Source of the DNA: Pedosphaera sp.
GTDB lineage: Bacteria > Verrucomicrobiota > Verrucomicrobiia > Limisphaerales > UBA9464
NCBI GenBank assembly: GCA_009695405.1
Contig: SIAZ01000138.1
Coordinates: forward strand, 1-9,654
Reading direction: 5' to 3'
Length of the DNA: 9,654 bases
A program made the translations under genes and the position numbers. Positions 1 to 7,290 of this stretch are shown in pieces; within the stretch, counting starts at the first letter, position 1, and each line of letters begins with the position of its first letter. A model generated the notes under the pieces. That model saw only the letters and a program-made list of their open reading frames with translations. It had not been told where the DNA came from and ran no database searches.

Positions 1-1
1 T

Positions 2-154
2 GATCCAAGCGGTCGCTTCCTCTTCGCCGCCGGTCAGAGCTCCGATGATATTCGTCAGTTTCAGATCGATGCCGCCACCGGTCGTCTCACTTCAACTGGG
101 CGGATCCTACACGTTGGTTCGCCGGTCTGCCTGCGGTTCGTCCCATTAAAATAG
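2..154 (+). CDS. C-terminal end of a beta-propeller lactonase (6-phosphogluconolactonase-like), 5'-truncated
   Basis: The frame opened at base 2 gives 50 codons ending in TAG at 152-154; the start lies outside the window. The peptide starts DPSGRFLFAAGQSSDDIRQF, continues with IDAATGRLTSTG and ends VGSPVCLRFVPLK. This pattern (a DPSGRFL blade strand, an 'N or S plus acidic' turn, a [D/A]xxTGxL turn, and a final VG.PVC..F) is characteristic of the last blade of the lactonase family PF10282, whose founding member is the cytoplasmic 6-phosphogluconolactonase. Many exported members of unknown substrate exist in planctomycetes and verrucomicrobia, so the substrate cannot be given. The gene converges on the guanylyltransferase gene with 28 bp between the stop codons and no clear terminator hairpin. 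The family call is fairly secure, but rests on 50 residues. Confidence 0.75.
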   Translation, partial: DPSGRFLFAAGQSSDDIRQFQIDAATGRLTSTGRILHVGSPVCLRFVPLK

Positions 155-182
155 TAAAACAGATCAAGCCGCCTAAGGGTTC

Positions 183-1400
183 CTATACCAGACCTGATCG
201 CTTGGGATCAGCGGCCAGTTTTTTAACCAAGTCCTTAATCTTTTGTGCCTCAGATTTGGCGGCGACCATCATTACATCGTCGGTGAGAACAATGATGCAA
301 TCTTTCACCCCGACCAAGGCCACCGGCGTGCGGCCTTGGGTTCGGCCGTCAAAGATGATATTGCCTGAAGCGTCGATGTGGATGAAATCAGCGACCGCCG
401 CATTGCCTTGGGAGTCTTGAGTCACGTGACGAGCCAGTGCCGGCCAAGCTCCTAAATCGTCCCAGTCGAAGGAACCGTCTGCCACTACCACATTTTTTGC
501 CTTCTCCATCAGAGCGAAATCGACACTGATTTTGCGGATTTCGGGGTATTCTTTTTGAAGTATCAAGGTCAGTTTATTTGAGCTATGTCGTGCCGCGATC
601 GCCCAGCGTTGACACGCCTCACCTAATTCCGGTTGGTACTCCGCCAAGGCCTCGCTAATAGTGGCTAAGGACCACACAAACATGCCTGCATTCCAGCGAT
701 AATTACCGGAGGCTAAATAGCCTTCGGCAGTCTCAAGATTTGGTTTTTCTACAAATCGTTCGGCTCGAAAGAAGAGTGTCTTCAAGGCCTTTAGCCCTTT
801 TGGCGTCGGTAAGACGTTAGCGGTCTGAATATAGCCGTATCCTGTCTCTGGACTGGAGGGTTGGATTCCGATCGTGACAATTACGGGTTGGTGCGTTGCT
901 ACCTCAAATGCATCCGTCAGCACTTGGCAAAACTTGGCTTCATTCGGAATGACATGATCTGCTGGGAGCACCGCCATCACTGCCTTCGAGGAACGTGCTC
1001 CAACGAGAGCCGTACCGAGTGCTACAGCGGCACAGGTATCGCGGCCTACGGGTTCACCAACCACATTGTGATTGGGTAATTCAGGCAACTGTCGCCGAAC
1101 CTCGATCGCCTGTACGGCGTTGGTGATAATGAGTATATTTTCAATCGGCACCAAGGTATTCACGCGATCCACAGCTTGTTGGAGAAAAGAGCGTTCACCG
1201 AGGAGTCGAATGAGTTGCTTTGGTGTTTTTTCACGGCTTACTGGCCAAAAACGCTCGCCACGTCCACCGGCCATAATAACCACAAATCGATCGGCTTTGA
1301 GGCCCTCGCACTGCGCTGTTTTTTTACCGGTGCTTTTTTGACGGATTACGGGTGTTGGAGGGGTAGGTAAGCTTGGTTTGGAAATTTTCGGCAACTTCAT
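183..1400 (-). CDS. manC: Mannose-1-phosphate guanylyltransferase (GDP-mannose pyrophosphorylase)
   Basis: Transfers GMP from GTP to mannose-1-phosphate to make GDP-mannose, the cytoplasmic donor for mannose- and fucose-containing polysaccharides and glycans. The 405-residue product has a full nucleotidyltransferase domain: VIMAGGRGERFWPVSR at 41-56 (nucleotide-binding loop), PKQ at 60-62, GEPVGRDTCAA at 115-125, LPADH at 145-149 (metal site), ETGYGYI at 185-191, RFVEKP at 215-220, WNAGMF at 236-241, SVDFALME at 292-299 and FDWDDLGAW at 311-319. It lacks the C-terminal phosphomannose isomerase domain of bifunctional AlgA/ManC, so it is the short monofunctional type. About 36 residues rich in Pro, Lys and Thr precede the domain. 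No ATG, GTG or TTG lies between them and the domain, so the ATG at 1400 is kept. It is the last gene of a minus-strand run, 65 bp after the FAD oxidoreductase. No Shine-Dalgarno is visible. Confidence 0.93.
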   Translation of the reverse strand: MKLPKISKPSLPTPPTPVIRQKSTGKKTAQCEGLKADRFVVIMAGGRGERFWPVSREKTPKQLIRLLGERSFLQQAVDRVNTLVPIENILIITNAVQAIEVRRQLPELPNHNVVGEPVGRDTCAAVALGTALVGARSSKAVMAVLPADHVIPNEAKFCQVLTDAFEVATHQPVIVTIGIQPSSPETGYGYIQTANVLPTPKGLKALKTLFFRAERFVEKPNLETAEGYLASGNYRWNAGMFVWSLATISEALAEYQPELGEACQRWAIAARHSSNKLTLILQKEYPEIRKISVDFALMEKAKNVVVADGSFDWDDLGAWPALARHVTQDSQGNAAVADFIHIDASGNIIFDGRTQGRTPVALVGVKDCIIVLTDDVMMVAAKSEAQKIKDLVKKLAADPKRSGLV

Positions 1401-1465
1401 GTGCGTGAAAGCTACTTAACTCCATGGCCTAAGTTCTTCCAATCCAGTTTTAGAAAATATCCCAA

Positions 1466-3175
1466 TTAAAGAGGGTGGATAGCCGACGTCCATTCCAACT
1501 CGAATCCGTCCGATCTCAGTCTTTTTTGGAAGTCGTGTATTAAGTTAACCTTCGAATGGACGGCTCTTGGTGATTTCTTTTTCTGCAAACAATAAGCAGC
1601 TAGAGTGCCGGCCGCTTCGCCGATATTCCATTCCACTGGATGCAATCGGTAACAACCATTGGTGATGTGGGTGACTCCGATATTTTTGCCCGCAGCTAAG
1701 AGGTTCTCGACTCGTTTGGGTATCAACGAACCTAACGGGATTTGAAAGGGCAGGCTGGAAAGATCGAGGTAATTCCGACCTGAAGTCGATGGATGTAAAT
1801 CGATTCTGTAGGCACCAACCCCGACGGAATCTGAAAAAATAGCTGCGCGAACCGTCTTTTTTGTCGCCCCAGTTTCTATCATTCGTGCTGCCGTTGATAC
1901 ATGTTGTTCTTTTACCGTGAACCGAGCCTGAATCCGCCGGCTCTCTCGAATATAGGGAGCCATGGCAAAACCATCAGCGGTACCTAAAGTATCCGCTGAA
2001 GGCTTCAATCCAGGCCACCCTGTGCCTCCATCAGCCCTTGGCGCTTCGGTCTGGAGCCAGTAGAGAAATGCGCGACTGAGTTCCTTCGACTCTAATTCCC
2101 GATCCCGCTTCTGAGTTGATGAAATGCCCGGTCCGATGAGCGGCGCAATCCAGTGATCATTCTGAGGCCAATTAACCAAGCAAACGGAAGGGAAAGTTTT
2201 CGGATTCACATACTTCGAGGAGTCTCTCAATCGTCGATAGGTCCACAGATTCGGGAATCCTCCCTCTCCAACCGGATCAAAGGGCAGAGTTCGAGACGTC
2301 AAATTCACTGGATTACAATGAGCCCAGTCGAAGAGGCGCCCTGTCCAAGCCGGAGCCATCGAAGGGAAATATTCCCTCCAACGCTTATAGTGCGGTGGCC
2401 TCGAAATGACCCAGTTTTCGCCTATATAATGTTCTAACGCAAAACACCAAGTGATCGCTTGCTGATCGAGTGGATCTGCTTTTACTAGCGCTGAAGGTTC
2501 CCCTGTTTCCAACCGCGACTCAGCTCCGGTTACATGTTCCACATCACCCAAGGGCAGGAGATCTCCTAATTCGGTGGCATCCAGTAAATACAAAGCGCGG
2601 ACGATGCGCCTTTCGCCTTCAGAAACGTTTTCAAAAACGACCGCGCCCAAACGGTTTCCGAGACGTTCGACAGAGATCGGTCGGTGCCCGAGTAAAAGAG
2701 TCAATCGACCCGAAGCTAAATGAGGGGCTAGTAGCGAGACGATGGCTTCTAGTGCCAACCGAGGCTCACAGCAGAGGCGTGAAACCCAACCTCCCCCTGG
2801 ATTCGCGTTTGTCGCAGCCTGTGCTGAAGGTGTCAGTGGCCGTAGTCGATACAGAGTGCGGACTTGGTCCCGAAACTCTCGGTAGCTACGAGTACAACCC
2901 TTTGTCTCGATCCAAGGATGCTCATCAGGGGGGACCGCTTGCGAGGTTAATTGCCCCCCCAGCCAGAGGGTCTCTTCCGTCAATACGACCCGAAATCCGG
3001 CACGACACGCGGCCAATGCTGCGGCCACTCCTCCGACACCCCCTCCCGCAACAAGAATATCTGCCGACAGGTTTATTGGGCTGCCCGATTGTGCGGATAA
3101 CAGAGCGTCGAAAGAAAAACAACCAGCACCGATACCTGCTAGAAACGATCTGCGATTGAAACTTAGGAAGGGCAT
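1466..3175 (-). CDS. Tat-exported FAD-dependent oxidoreductase
   Basis: The 569-residue product begins with a twin-arginine signal (NRRSFLAGIGAG, residues 7-18), which suggests export in folded form with its cofactor. A Rossmann dinucleotide-binding motif follows at 41-60 (VAGGGVGGVAAALAACRAG) with an acidic strand end at E67 (VVLTEET), then WLGGQLTSQAVPPDEHPWIE at 71-90. Further marks of the FAD_oxidored group (PF12831) are LLDATELGDLLPL (197-209), PYIRESRRI (408-416), GVGAYRIDLH (452-461) and the C-terminal FAD-contact segment LLAAGKNIGVTHITNG (492-507) followed by YRLHPVEWNIGEAAGTLA (509-526). The protein is full length. The substrate is unknown; related proteins are often called xanthan lyase or hypothetical oxidoreductase without biochemical support. 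It starts 11 bp after the stop of the membrane-protein gene, so the two are very probably co-transcribed. The upstream bases show no Shine-Dalgarno, so translational coupling is plausible. Confidence 0.88.
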   Translation of the reverse strand: MPFLSFNRRSFLAGIGAGCFSFDALLSAQSGSPINLSADILVAGGGVGGVAAALAACRAGFRVVLTEETLWLGGQLTSQAVPPDEHPWIETKGCTRSYREFRDQVRTLYRLRPLTPSAQAATNANPGGGWVSRLCCEPRLALEAIVSLLAPHLASGRLTLLLGHRPISVERLGNRLGAVVFENVSEGERRIVRALYLLDATELGDLLPLGDVEHVTGAESRLETGEPSALVKADPLDQQAITWCFALEHYIGENWVISRPPHYKRWREYFPSMAPAWTGRLFDWAHCNPVNLTSRTLPFDPVGEGGFPNLWTYRRLRDSSKYVNPKTFPSVCLVNWPQNDHWIAPLIGPGISSTQKRDRELESKELSRAFLYWLQTEAPRADGGTGWPGLKPSADTLGTADGFAMAPYIRESRRIQARFTVKEQHVSTAARMIETGATKKTVRAAIFSDSVGVGAYRIDLHPSTSGRNYLDLSSLPFQIPLGSLIPKRVENLLAAGKNIGVTHITNGCYRLHPVEWNIGEAAGTLAAYCLQKKKSPRAVHSKVNLIHDFQKRLRSDGFELEWTSAIHPL

Positions 3176-3186
3176 CGAATGAGATT

Positions 3187-4377
3187 TTAAAGGGCGGACC
3201 TCACTCGATTACGACCGCGTATAAGTCCGCTGAGTGCTGCCCAAAAGGCACGAAGCCCGATGGGACGAATCTCGGTAAGACCTAAAGCACCAGCCACCGC
3301 TTGTTCATGCCCATTACAGCGCGGCGGAAGATTAAAAATATCGGAGGTTGATTCCTCTTCGAGTCTCAAAATCTCTGAATGGATCAATCCCTGCCCAATA
3401 ATGTACTGCCCTTGGGCAAGTGTTTCGGTCTGTGGCGCAAAAACCAACCAAGAGCGCCAGATGAAGACTAATTCGCCCTCGCCATTCCGACTTACCCGAC
3501 CCAAGGACCGATGGGGTACCTTCCCCAGACGGCGGGCGGAAAAGGCCCAAACACAATCCTTCTTGGGTGAAAACCGATGTTTCTGTCGCGAGGCGATATC
3601 CCATGCAAAAACAGATCCAAACACCGCAGTTCGAAAAGCCCAAGGAGCAAAGACAACACTGATGAGTACGATCACAGCTGTCCAAAGGACTGCGGCCCTT
3701 TCATCGATCGCTGGCAGCACTACCACCGATCCAAGAATAAAAGCACGAAACCCCTTTAGGGCAGTATCTACAGTGGTAAATGGACTGACTAGAATGAGAA
3801 CATGAATCGTGTGGGAAAACAGCCAAACGGCCGCATAAATAAGCAGAGCGATGGGAACCATTACTAAATCACCCAACCAAGAAAAATCCAACGCAGCAAA
3901 GCCGACGGAAGAGAGTGTCATTGTGGAAGGCCCCCCCGTTGGTTTCAATGCCTCAAAAATTTCCAAGGCCATGGGAACCACAGCCCCCGTGGCAATGACA
4001 CCACTGATTTTATTTTCAAAAAGCTCAAGCAAATCGAGGGTTTTTTTTAAAGACGTCGGGACGAGTAGGCCAGCACTGTCCTTGGCCATGCAAGCTGCTA
4101 CCAACAGTAAAGCGGGAACGAAGAACCAAGGTTGAGCATACCATGAAAGACGGGGGCGATCCTCAGGTTTAGCTTTCCAGTAGCGAAACGCGCCCACGCC
4201 ACCGATACCGGCCAAAGGCGATATGGCGATACCGGTGATTTGGGTCAACTTCTCGGCTGCTGCCTTTCCAGTTGAGGTTTCCTTTTTAAACCCGTCTGCG
4301 GGTGCGGCCGAAACGGAAACCATCGGTGTTGTAATAAATAAAAAAATAATTAGCCGAAAAAGTAACTTTACCTTCAT
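3187..4377 (-). CDS. Uncharacterised polytopic membrane protein with signal peptide and soluble C-terminal region
   Basis: I do not recognise a named family. The 396-residue product begins with a good Sec signal (basic MKVK, a hydrophobic stretch at about 5-22, then SVSAAPADG). Hydrophobic segments follow at about 46-64, 83-99, 123-143, 168-187, 189-200, 209-224 and 227-250, so five to seven membrane passes are likely. From about 263 onward the chain is basic and mostly soluble (KHRFSPKKDC at 266-275, ARRLGKVPHRSLGRVSR at 281-297), with a beta-rich stretch ELVFIWRSWLVFAP at 302-315 and an acidic patch LRLEEESTSD at 337-346. The last 25 residues are again basic and partly hydrophobic. It is the first gene of the minus-strand run and is followed at 11 bp by the FAD oxidoreductase. 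That makes a shared role possible, but nothing in the sequence defines it. Codon use looks like that of its neighbours. The reading frame is reliable; the function is open. Confidence 0.75.
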   Translation of the reverse strand: MKVKLLFRLIIFLFITTPMVSVSAAPADGFKKETSTGKAAAEKLTQITGIAISPLAGIGGVGAFRYWKAKPEDRPRLSWYAQPWFFVPALLLVAACMAKDSAGLLVPTSLKKTLDLLELFENKISGVIATGAVVPMALEIFEALKPTGGPSTMTLSSVGFAALDFSWLGDLVMVPIALLIYAAVWLFSHTIHVLILVSPFTTVDTALKGFRAFILGSVVVLPAIDERAAVLWTAVIVLISVVFAPWAFRTAVFGSVFAWDIASRQKHRFSPKKDCVWAFSARRLGKVPHRSLGRVSRNGEGELVFIWRSWLVFAPQTETLAQGQYIIGQGLIHSEILRLEEESTSDIFNLPPRCNGHEQAVAGALGLTEIRPIGLRAFWAALSGLIRGRNRVRSAL

Positions 4378-4510
4378 GACACTGAGGCTGGTCTTAACCT
4401 GAAATTGTGTGAAGTCACAAAAATATTTTTTTGAACGTTGGCTAAATCCGGTCTAGTTCGCCGTTGCCTTTCTACACAATTTCTCATTAATCGGCTCGTC
4501 CTCTTCTTTT
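4378..4510. promoter_or_regulatory. Divergent intergenic region, probable promoters for both directions
   Basis: These 133 bp separate the starts of the divergent membrane-protein and lactonase-like genes, so at least one promoter in each direction is expected here. An AT-rich run lies at about 4419-4434. TTGTG (4405-4409) and CACAA (4416-4420) form a 5-bp inverted repeat with a 6-bp spacer, the size of a dimeric-regulator operator, 28 to 43 bp before the minus-strand start. For the plus strand, TTGAAC at 4431-4436 and TCTAGT at 4453-4458 (16-bp spacer) match the sigma-70 hexamers at 4 of 6 positions each, which is weak. The location as a promoter region is secure by gene arrangement; the individual elements are only candidates. 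Confidence 0.45.
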
Positions 4511-5428
4511 ATGCTCTTTTACCATCATCTTGGATTCGCCTTGGCGGTCGCCCTTTTCCTTTTCATTCCTCAATTGCACGCGGTCGATGCAGCCACTTCC
4601 GCCGTCATTGCCTCAGGTGCCAAACTAGAAAAGATCGTCGGAAATTTTGTCTTCACCGAAGGCCCTGCCGTGGACAAATCTGGGAACGTTTTTTTTACTG
4701 ATCAGCCCAATGACCGTATTGTCAAATGGGACGCCATTCGAAACGTCTGCACCGATTGGCTTAAACCTGCGGGACGAGCCAATGGTCTTTATTTTGACAA
4801 AGAGGGCAACCTGCTCGCGTGTGCCGATGAGACCAATGAACTTTGGTCCATTTCGCCTGATAAAAGGATTACCGTGCTCGTAAGAGATTTCTCTGGGAAA
4901 CTTCTAAATGGCCCCAACGACCTTTGGGTTCGGCCGGACGGCGGGCTTTATTTTACTGACCCACTTTACAAACGTGACTATTGGAAGCGTGATCCTAAGA
5001 TGCAACAGGACGGCCAGCACGTCTATTTCATGAGCGCTGGCCGCAAATTACTCAAACAAGTCGCCACCGATCTCAATCAACCGAACGGCCTGATTGGAAC
5101 ATCGGATGGGTCGACTCTTTATGTCGCCGACATTGGTGCAAAAAAGACTTATGCCTACTCGATTGAGAGGGACGGCACTCTTTCCCACAAACGACTTTTC
5201 TGCGAACTCGGTTCCGACGGTATGACTCTCGACAGCCTCGGTAATGTGTATCTGACTGGTCGCGGGGTGACGGTCTTCGACACAAGCGGAAAACAGATCG
5301 AGCACATCGATGTACCAGAAAGTTGGACCGCCAACGTTACCTTTGGAGGCAAAGGACGAGACCTCCTTTTTATTACCGCGAGCAAAGGCGTCTACGGGCT
5401 CAAAATGAAGGTGAAGAGTGCTTTTTAA
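4511..5428 (+). CDS. Exported SMP-30/gluconolactonase-family lactonase
   Basis: The family hydrolyses sugar lactones such as glucono-1,5-lactone to the aldonic acid, using one divalent metal in a six-bladed beta-propeller. The 305-residue product has a signal peptide (hydrophobic 7-20, likely cut after QLHA at 24), so it should act in the periplasm. The expected metal and substrate residues appear in order: E50 in FTEGP (48-52), N136-D137 in LNGPND (132-137), N192 in QPNG (190-193) and D236 in SDGMTLD (235-241). Propeller-strand motifs GNVFFTD (58-64), GGLYFTDP (144-151), TLYVADI (202-208) and GNVYLTG (244-250) recur at blade spacing. Length is normal for the family. It is the first gene of the plus-strand set, 70 bp before the dehydrogenase. 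The true lactone is unknown. A pyrimidine-rich stretch, not a Shine-Dalgarno, precedes the ATG. Confidence 0.88.
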   Translation: MLFYHHLGFALAVALFLFIPQLHAVDAATSAVIASGAKLEKIVGNFVFTEGPAVDKSGNVFFTDQPNDRIVKWDAIRNVCTDWLKPAGRANGLYFDKEGNLLACADETNELWSISPDKRITVLVRDFSGKLLNGPNDLWVRPDGGLYFTDPLYKRDYWKRDPKMQQDGQHVYFMSAGRKLLKQVATDLNQPNGLIGTSDGSTLYVADIGAKKTYAYSIERDGTLSHKRLFCELGSDGMTLDSLGNVYLTGRGVTVFDTSGKQIEHIDVPESWTANVTFGGKGRDLLFITASKGVYGLKMKVKSAF

Positions 5429-5498
5429 GCGCTTAATTCAGAGCAAAATTTCCTCTGATTCTTACGTTGATTGCCTTCACTGTCTTTGATTAAAAATC

Positions 5499-7238
5499 GT
5501 GTCAAAACATCTCTCAGTCCTCTCGCTACTTTTGGCTCTCGTTTGGAATGAGGGCATTGCAACCGCCGCCCAATCAGCGGTCCTACCCCCTTCCCTCGAG
5601 GAATTCCGAAAGTATGCATTAACCAAGCAAGGTGATCCACGTCATGGGGCAAAACTCTTTGCTGAAGATCCACGACTTGCCTGCTCAAAATGCCATTCTG
5701 TTGATGGAACAGCCAGTAAAGCGGGCCCTGATCTGTTTGCTGCGGGGGACTCTTTTGGGCGTTGCGATCTGGTGGACGCGCTTCTGATGCCCTCCGCGAT
5801 TATTGCGCCGGGTTTTGGCACTATGATGGTTGAGACCAAGAGCGGAGAAACCCACCAAGGCGTTCTCAAACAATCCAATAAACAGTCAGTTCAATTGATG
5901 AATGCAGACGGTAAACTTATCCGTATCAATTCTGCCGACATTAAATCCAGACAGGGCAGTTCTGTTTCATTGATGCCTGAAGGACTGCAAGCGGCCCTGT
6001 CTCTCCAAGACTTTACTGATCTCACTGAATACCTAACCACACTGAAACAGAAGGACACGGCATTGGCGAGTCACCGCGGTTTGCCACGTCTCATTCCTTC
6101 TTTAATTAAATCGGTCAGTGTGCGTCCTTTTTTTACTCAAGAATTACAAGTCCCACCCGGTCAAGTACGAACGGGGCTTACTGCTTTTTACCAAGTTCCA
6201 GGTGTCTCAAACGTGTTCTTGGTGCTTCACCAAAAGGGACTGATCTGGAGGATGGAAAAAACCGCGAATGGAGAGTCGAAATCTATCTTCTCCGACCTTT
6301 CTCAGGACGTCTTTAGTGACCGAGGCCCCAATGGATTATTGGGGATGACCTTTCATCCTAAGTGCAGGGAAAACCGTAAATATTACCTGAAATATCAAGT
6401 ATTTGAAGAAGGCAAAGTTGCAACCTTGATTGTTGAGAAAAAGTTATCAAGCGACTTTAAGAGCGACTCAGGTTCTCCAGCACGTCGAGTGATCAAAATC
6501 GTCAGTGTCGCTGAGGATCACAGCGGTGGTTGTCTTGACTTTGGACCTGATGGATTCCTCTACTTTGCCATGGGCGATACGGGGCCCCACAATGATCCCA
6601 ACGGACATAGTCAAAACAGACAGATGCTGTTGGGAAAAATGATGCGGATCGATGTCGATCATACCGCCGCTGGACGCAATTATTCTATCCCCAAAGATAA
6701 TCCGTTCGTGGGTCAACGAGATGTTCAGCCTGAAATATGGGCGACTGGATTTCGAAATCCTTGGAGGTTCTGTTTTGACTCATTGACCGGCGAATTATGG
6801 CTGGCTGATGTGGGGCAGGATCGGGTTGAGGAAGTAGATATCGTTCGACGCGGCGAAAATTTCGGATGGAACGTCTATGAAGGATTTGAACCGTTCTCTA
6901 ATCAATATCGTATAAAGAGAAGAACCTTTACGCCCCCTGTTTTTTCTTACGGCCGTAAATATGGCAACTCGGTGACAGGTGGCTTTGTTTATCGCGGCGA
7001 CAAACGATCCTCTTTCTACGGCGTCTATCTTTGTGGGGATTACACCTCCAAACGAATCTTTGGGGTCAGCCAAAAAAACAGAACTCTCAGTGCGGTTCGT
7101 CAAATTGGCATTGCGCCCCAAGGGATTGCTTCCTTTGGAACCGACGAAGCAGGCCGAATCTATCTAGTTGGCTTTGAAGGAATGATTTACCAACTCGACT
7201 TCAGCGAATCTAGATTTGATCAGGTTCAAGAGAATTAA
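5499..7238 (+). CDS. Exported fusion of haem c domain and PQQ-dependent sugar dehydrogenase (GSDH-type)
   Basis: The 579-residue product has a signal peptide (1-24, ending ATAA). Residues about 45-187 form a cytochrome c-like haem domain of the planctomycete/verrucomicrobial type: CSKCH at 62-66 binds haem, KAGPDLF follows, MPSAIIAPGF is at 97-106, and M159 in SLMPEGL (157-163) is the probable distal ligand. Residues about 205-568 match the glucose/sorbosone dehydrogenase family (PF07995), a six-bladed propeller using PQQ and calcium: NGLLGMTFHP (278-287), H341 in the DHSGGCLDFGPDGFLYFAMGD region (probable catalytic base), R419 in GFRNPW, LADVGQDRVEEVD (435-447), ENFGWNVYEG (453-462), GGFVYRG (494-500) and GVYLCGDY (508-515). 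The likely role is oxidation of an aldose to its lactone with internal transfer to haem; the sugar is unknown. GTG is chosen as start because TGA at 5487-5489 closes the frame just upstream and the signal begins there. Confidence 0.9.
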   Translation: MSKHLSVLSLLLALVWNEGIATAAQSAVLPPSLEEFRKYALTKQGDPRHGAKLFAEDPRLACSKCHSVDGTASKAGPDLFAAGDSFGRCDLVDALLMPSAIIAPGFGTMMVETKSGETHQGVLKQSNKQSVQLMNADGKLIRINSADIKSRQGSSVSLMPEGLQAALSLQDFTDLTEYLTTLKQKDTALASHRGLPRLIPSLIKSVSVRPFFTQELQVPPGQVRTGLTAFYQVPGVSNVFLVLHQKGLIWRMEKTANGESKSIFSDLSQDVFSDRGPNGLLGMTFHPKCRENRKYYLKYQVFEEGKVATLIVEKKLSSDFKSDSGSPARRVIKIVSVAEDHSGGCLDFGPDGFLYFAMGDTGPHNDPNGHSQNRQMLLGKMMRIDVDHTAAGRNYSIPKDNPFVGQRDVQPEIWATGFRNPWRFCFDSLTGELWLADVGQDRVEEVDIVRRGENFGWNVYEGFEPFSNQYRIKRRTFTPPVFSYGRKYGNSVTGGFVYRGDKRSSFYGVYLCGDYTSKRIFGVSQKNRTLSAVRQIGIAPQGIASFGTDEAGRIYLVGFEGMIYQLDFSESRFDQVQEN

Positions 7239-7290
7239 TCCGCGACACCTTTACCAACCTCCTATCGTAAGAATCTCGACCTTAACTCCT

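Noticed and set aside
2470..3159. Plus-strand open frame of 229 codons antisense to the FAD oxidoreductase gene
   Set aside because: It lies wholly opposite a gene with clear family motifs. Its peptide is Arg/Pro-rich with no recognisable domain, as expected from a shadow frame.
3260..3805. Plus-strand open frame of 181 codons antisense to the membrane-protein gene
   Set aside because: It is a shadow of the signal-peptide-bearing membrane-protein frame. The composition is Ser/Thr/Lys/Arg-rich without structure or domain.
7216..7290. Upstream start for the aldose epimerase at 7216
   Set aside because: It would overlap the dehydrogenase gene and place 25 residues before a well-formed signal peptide. 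ATG at 7291 is a better start.
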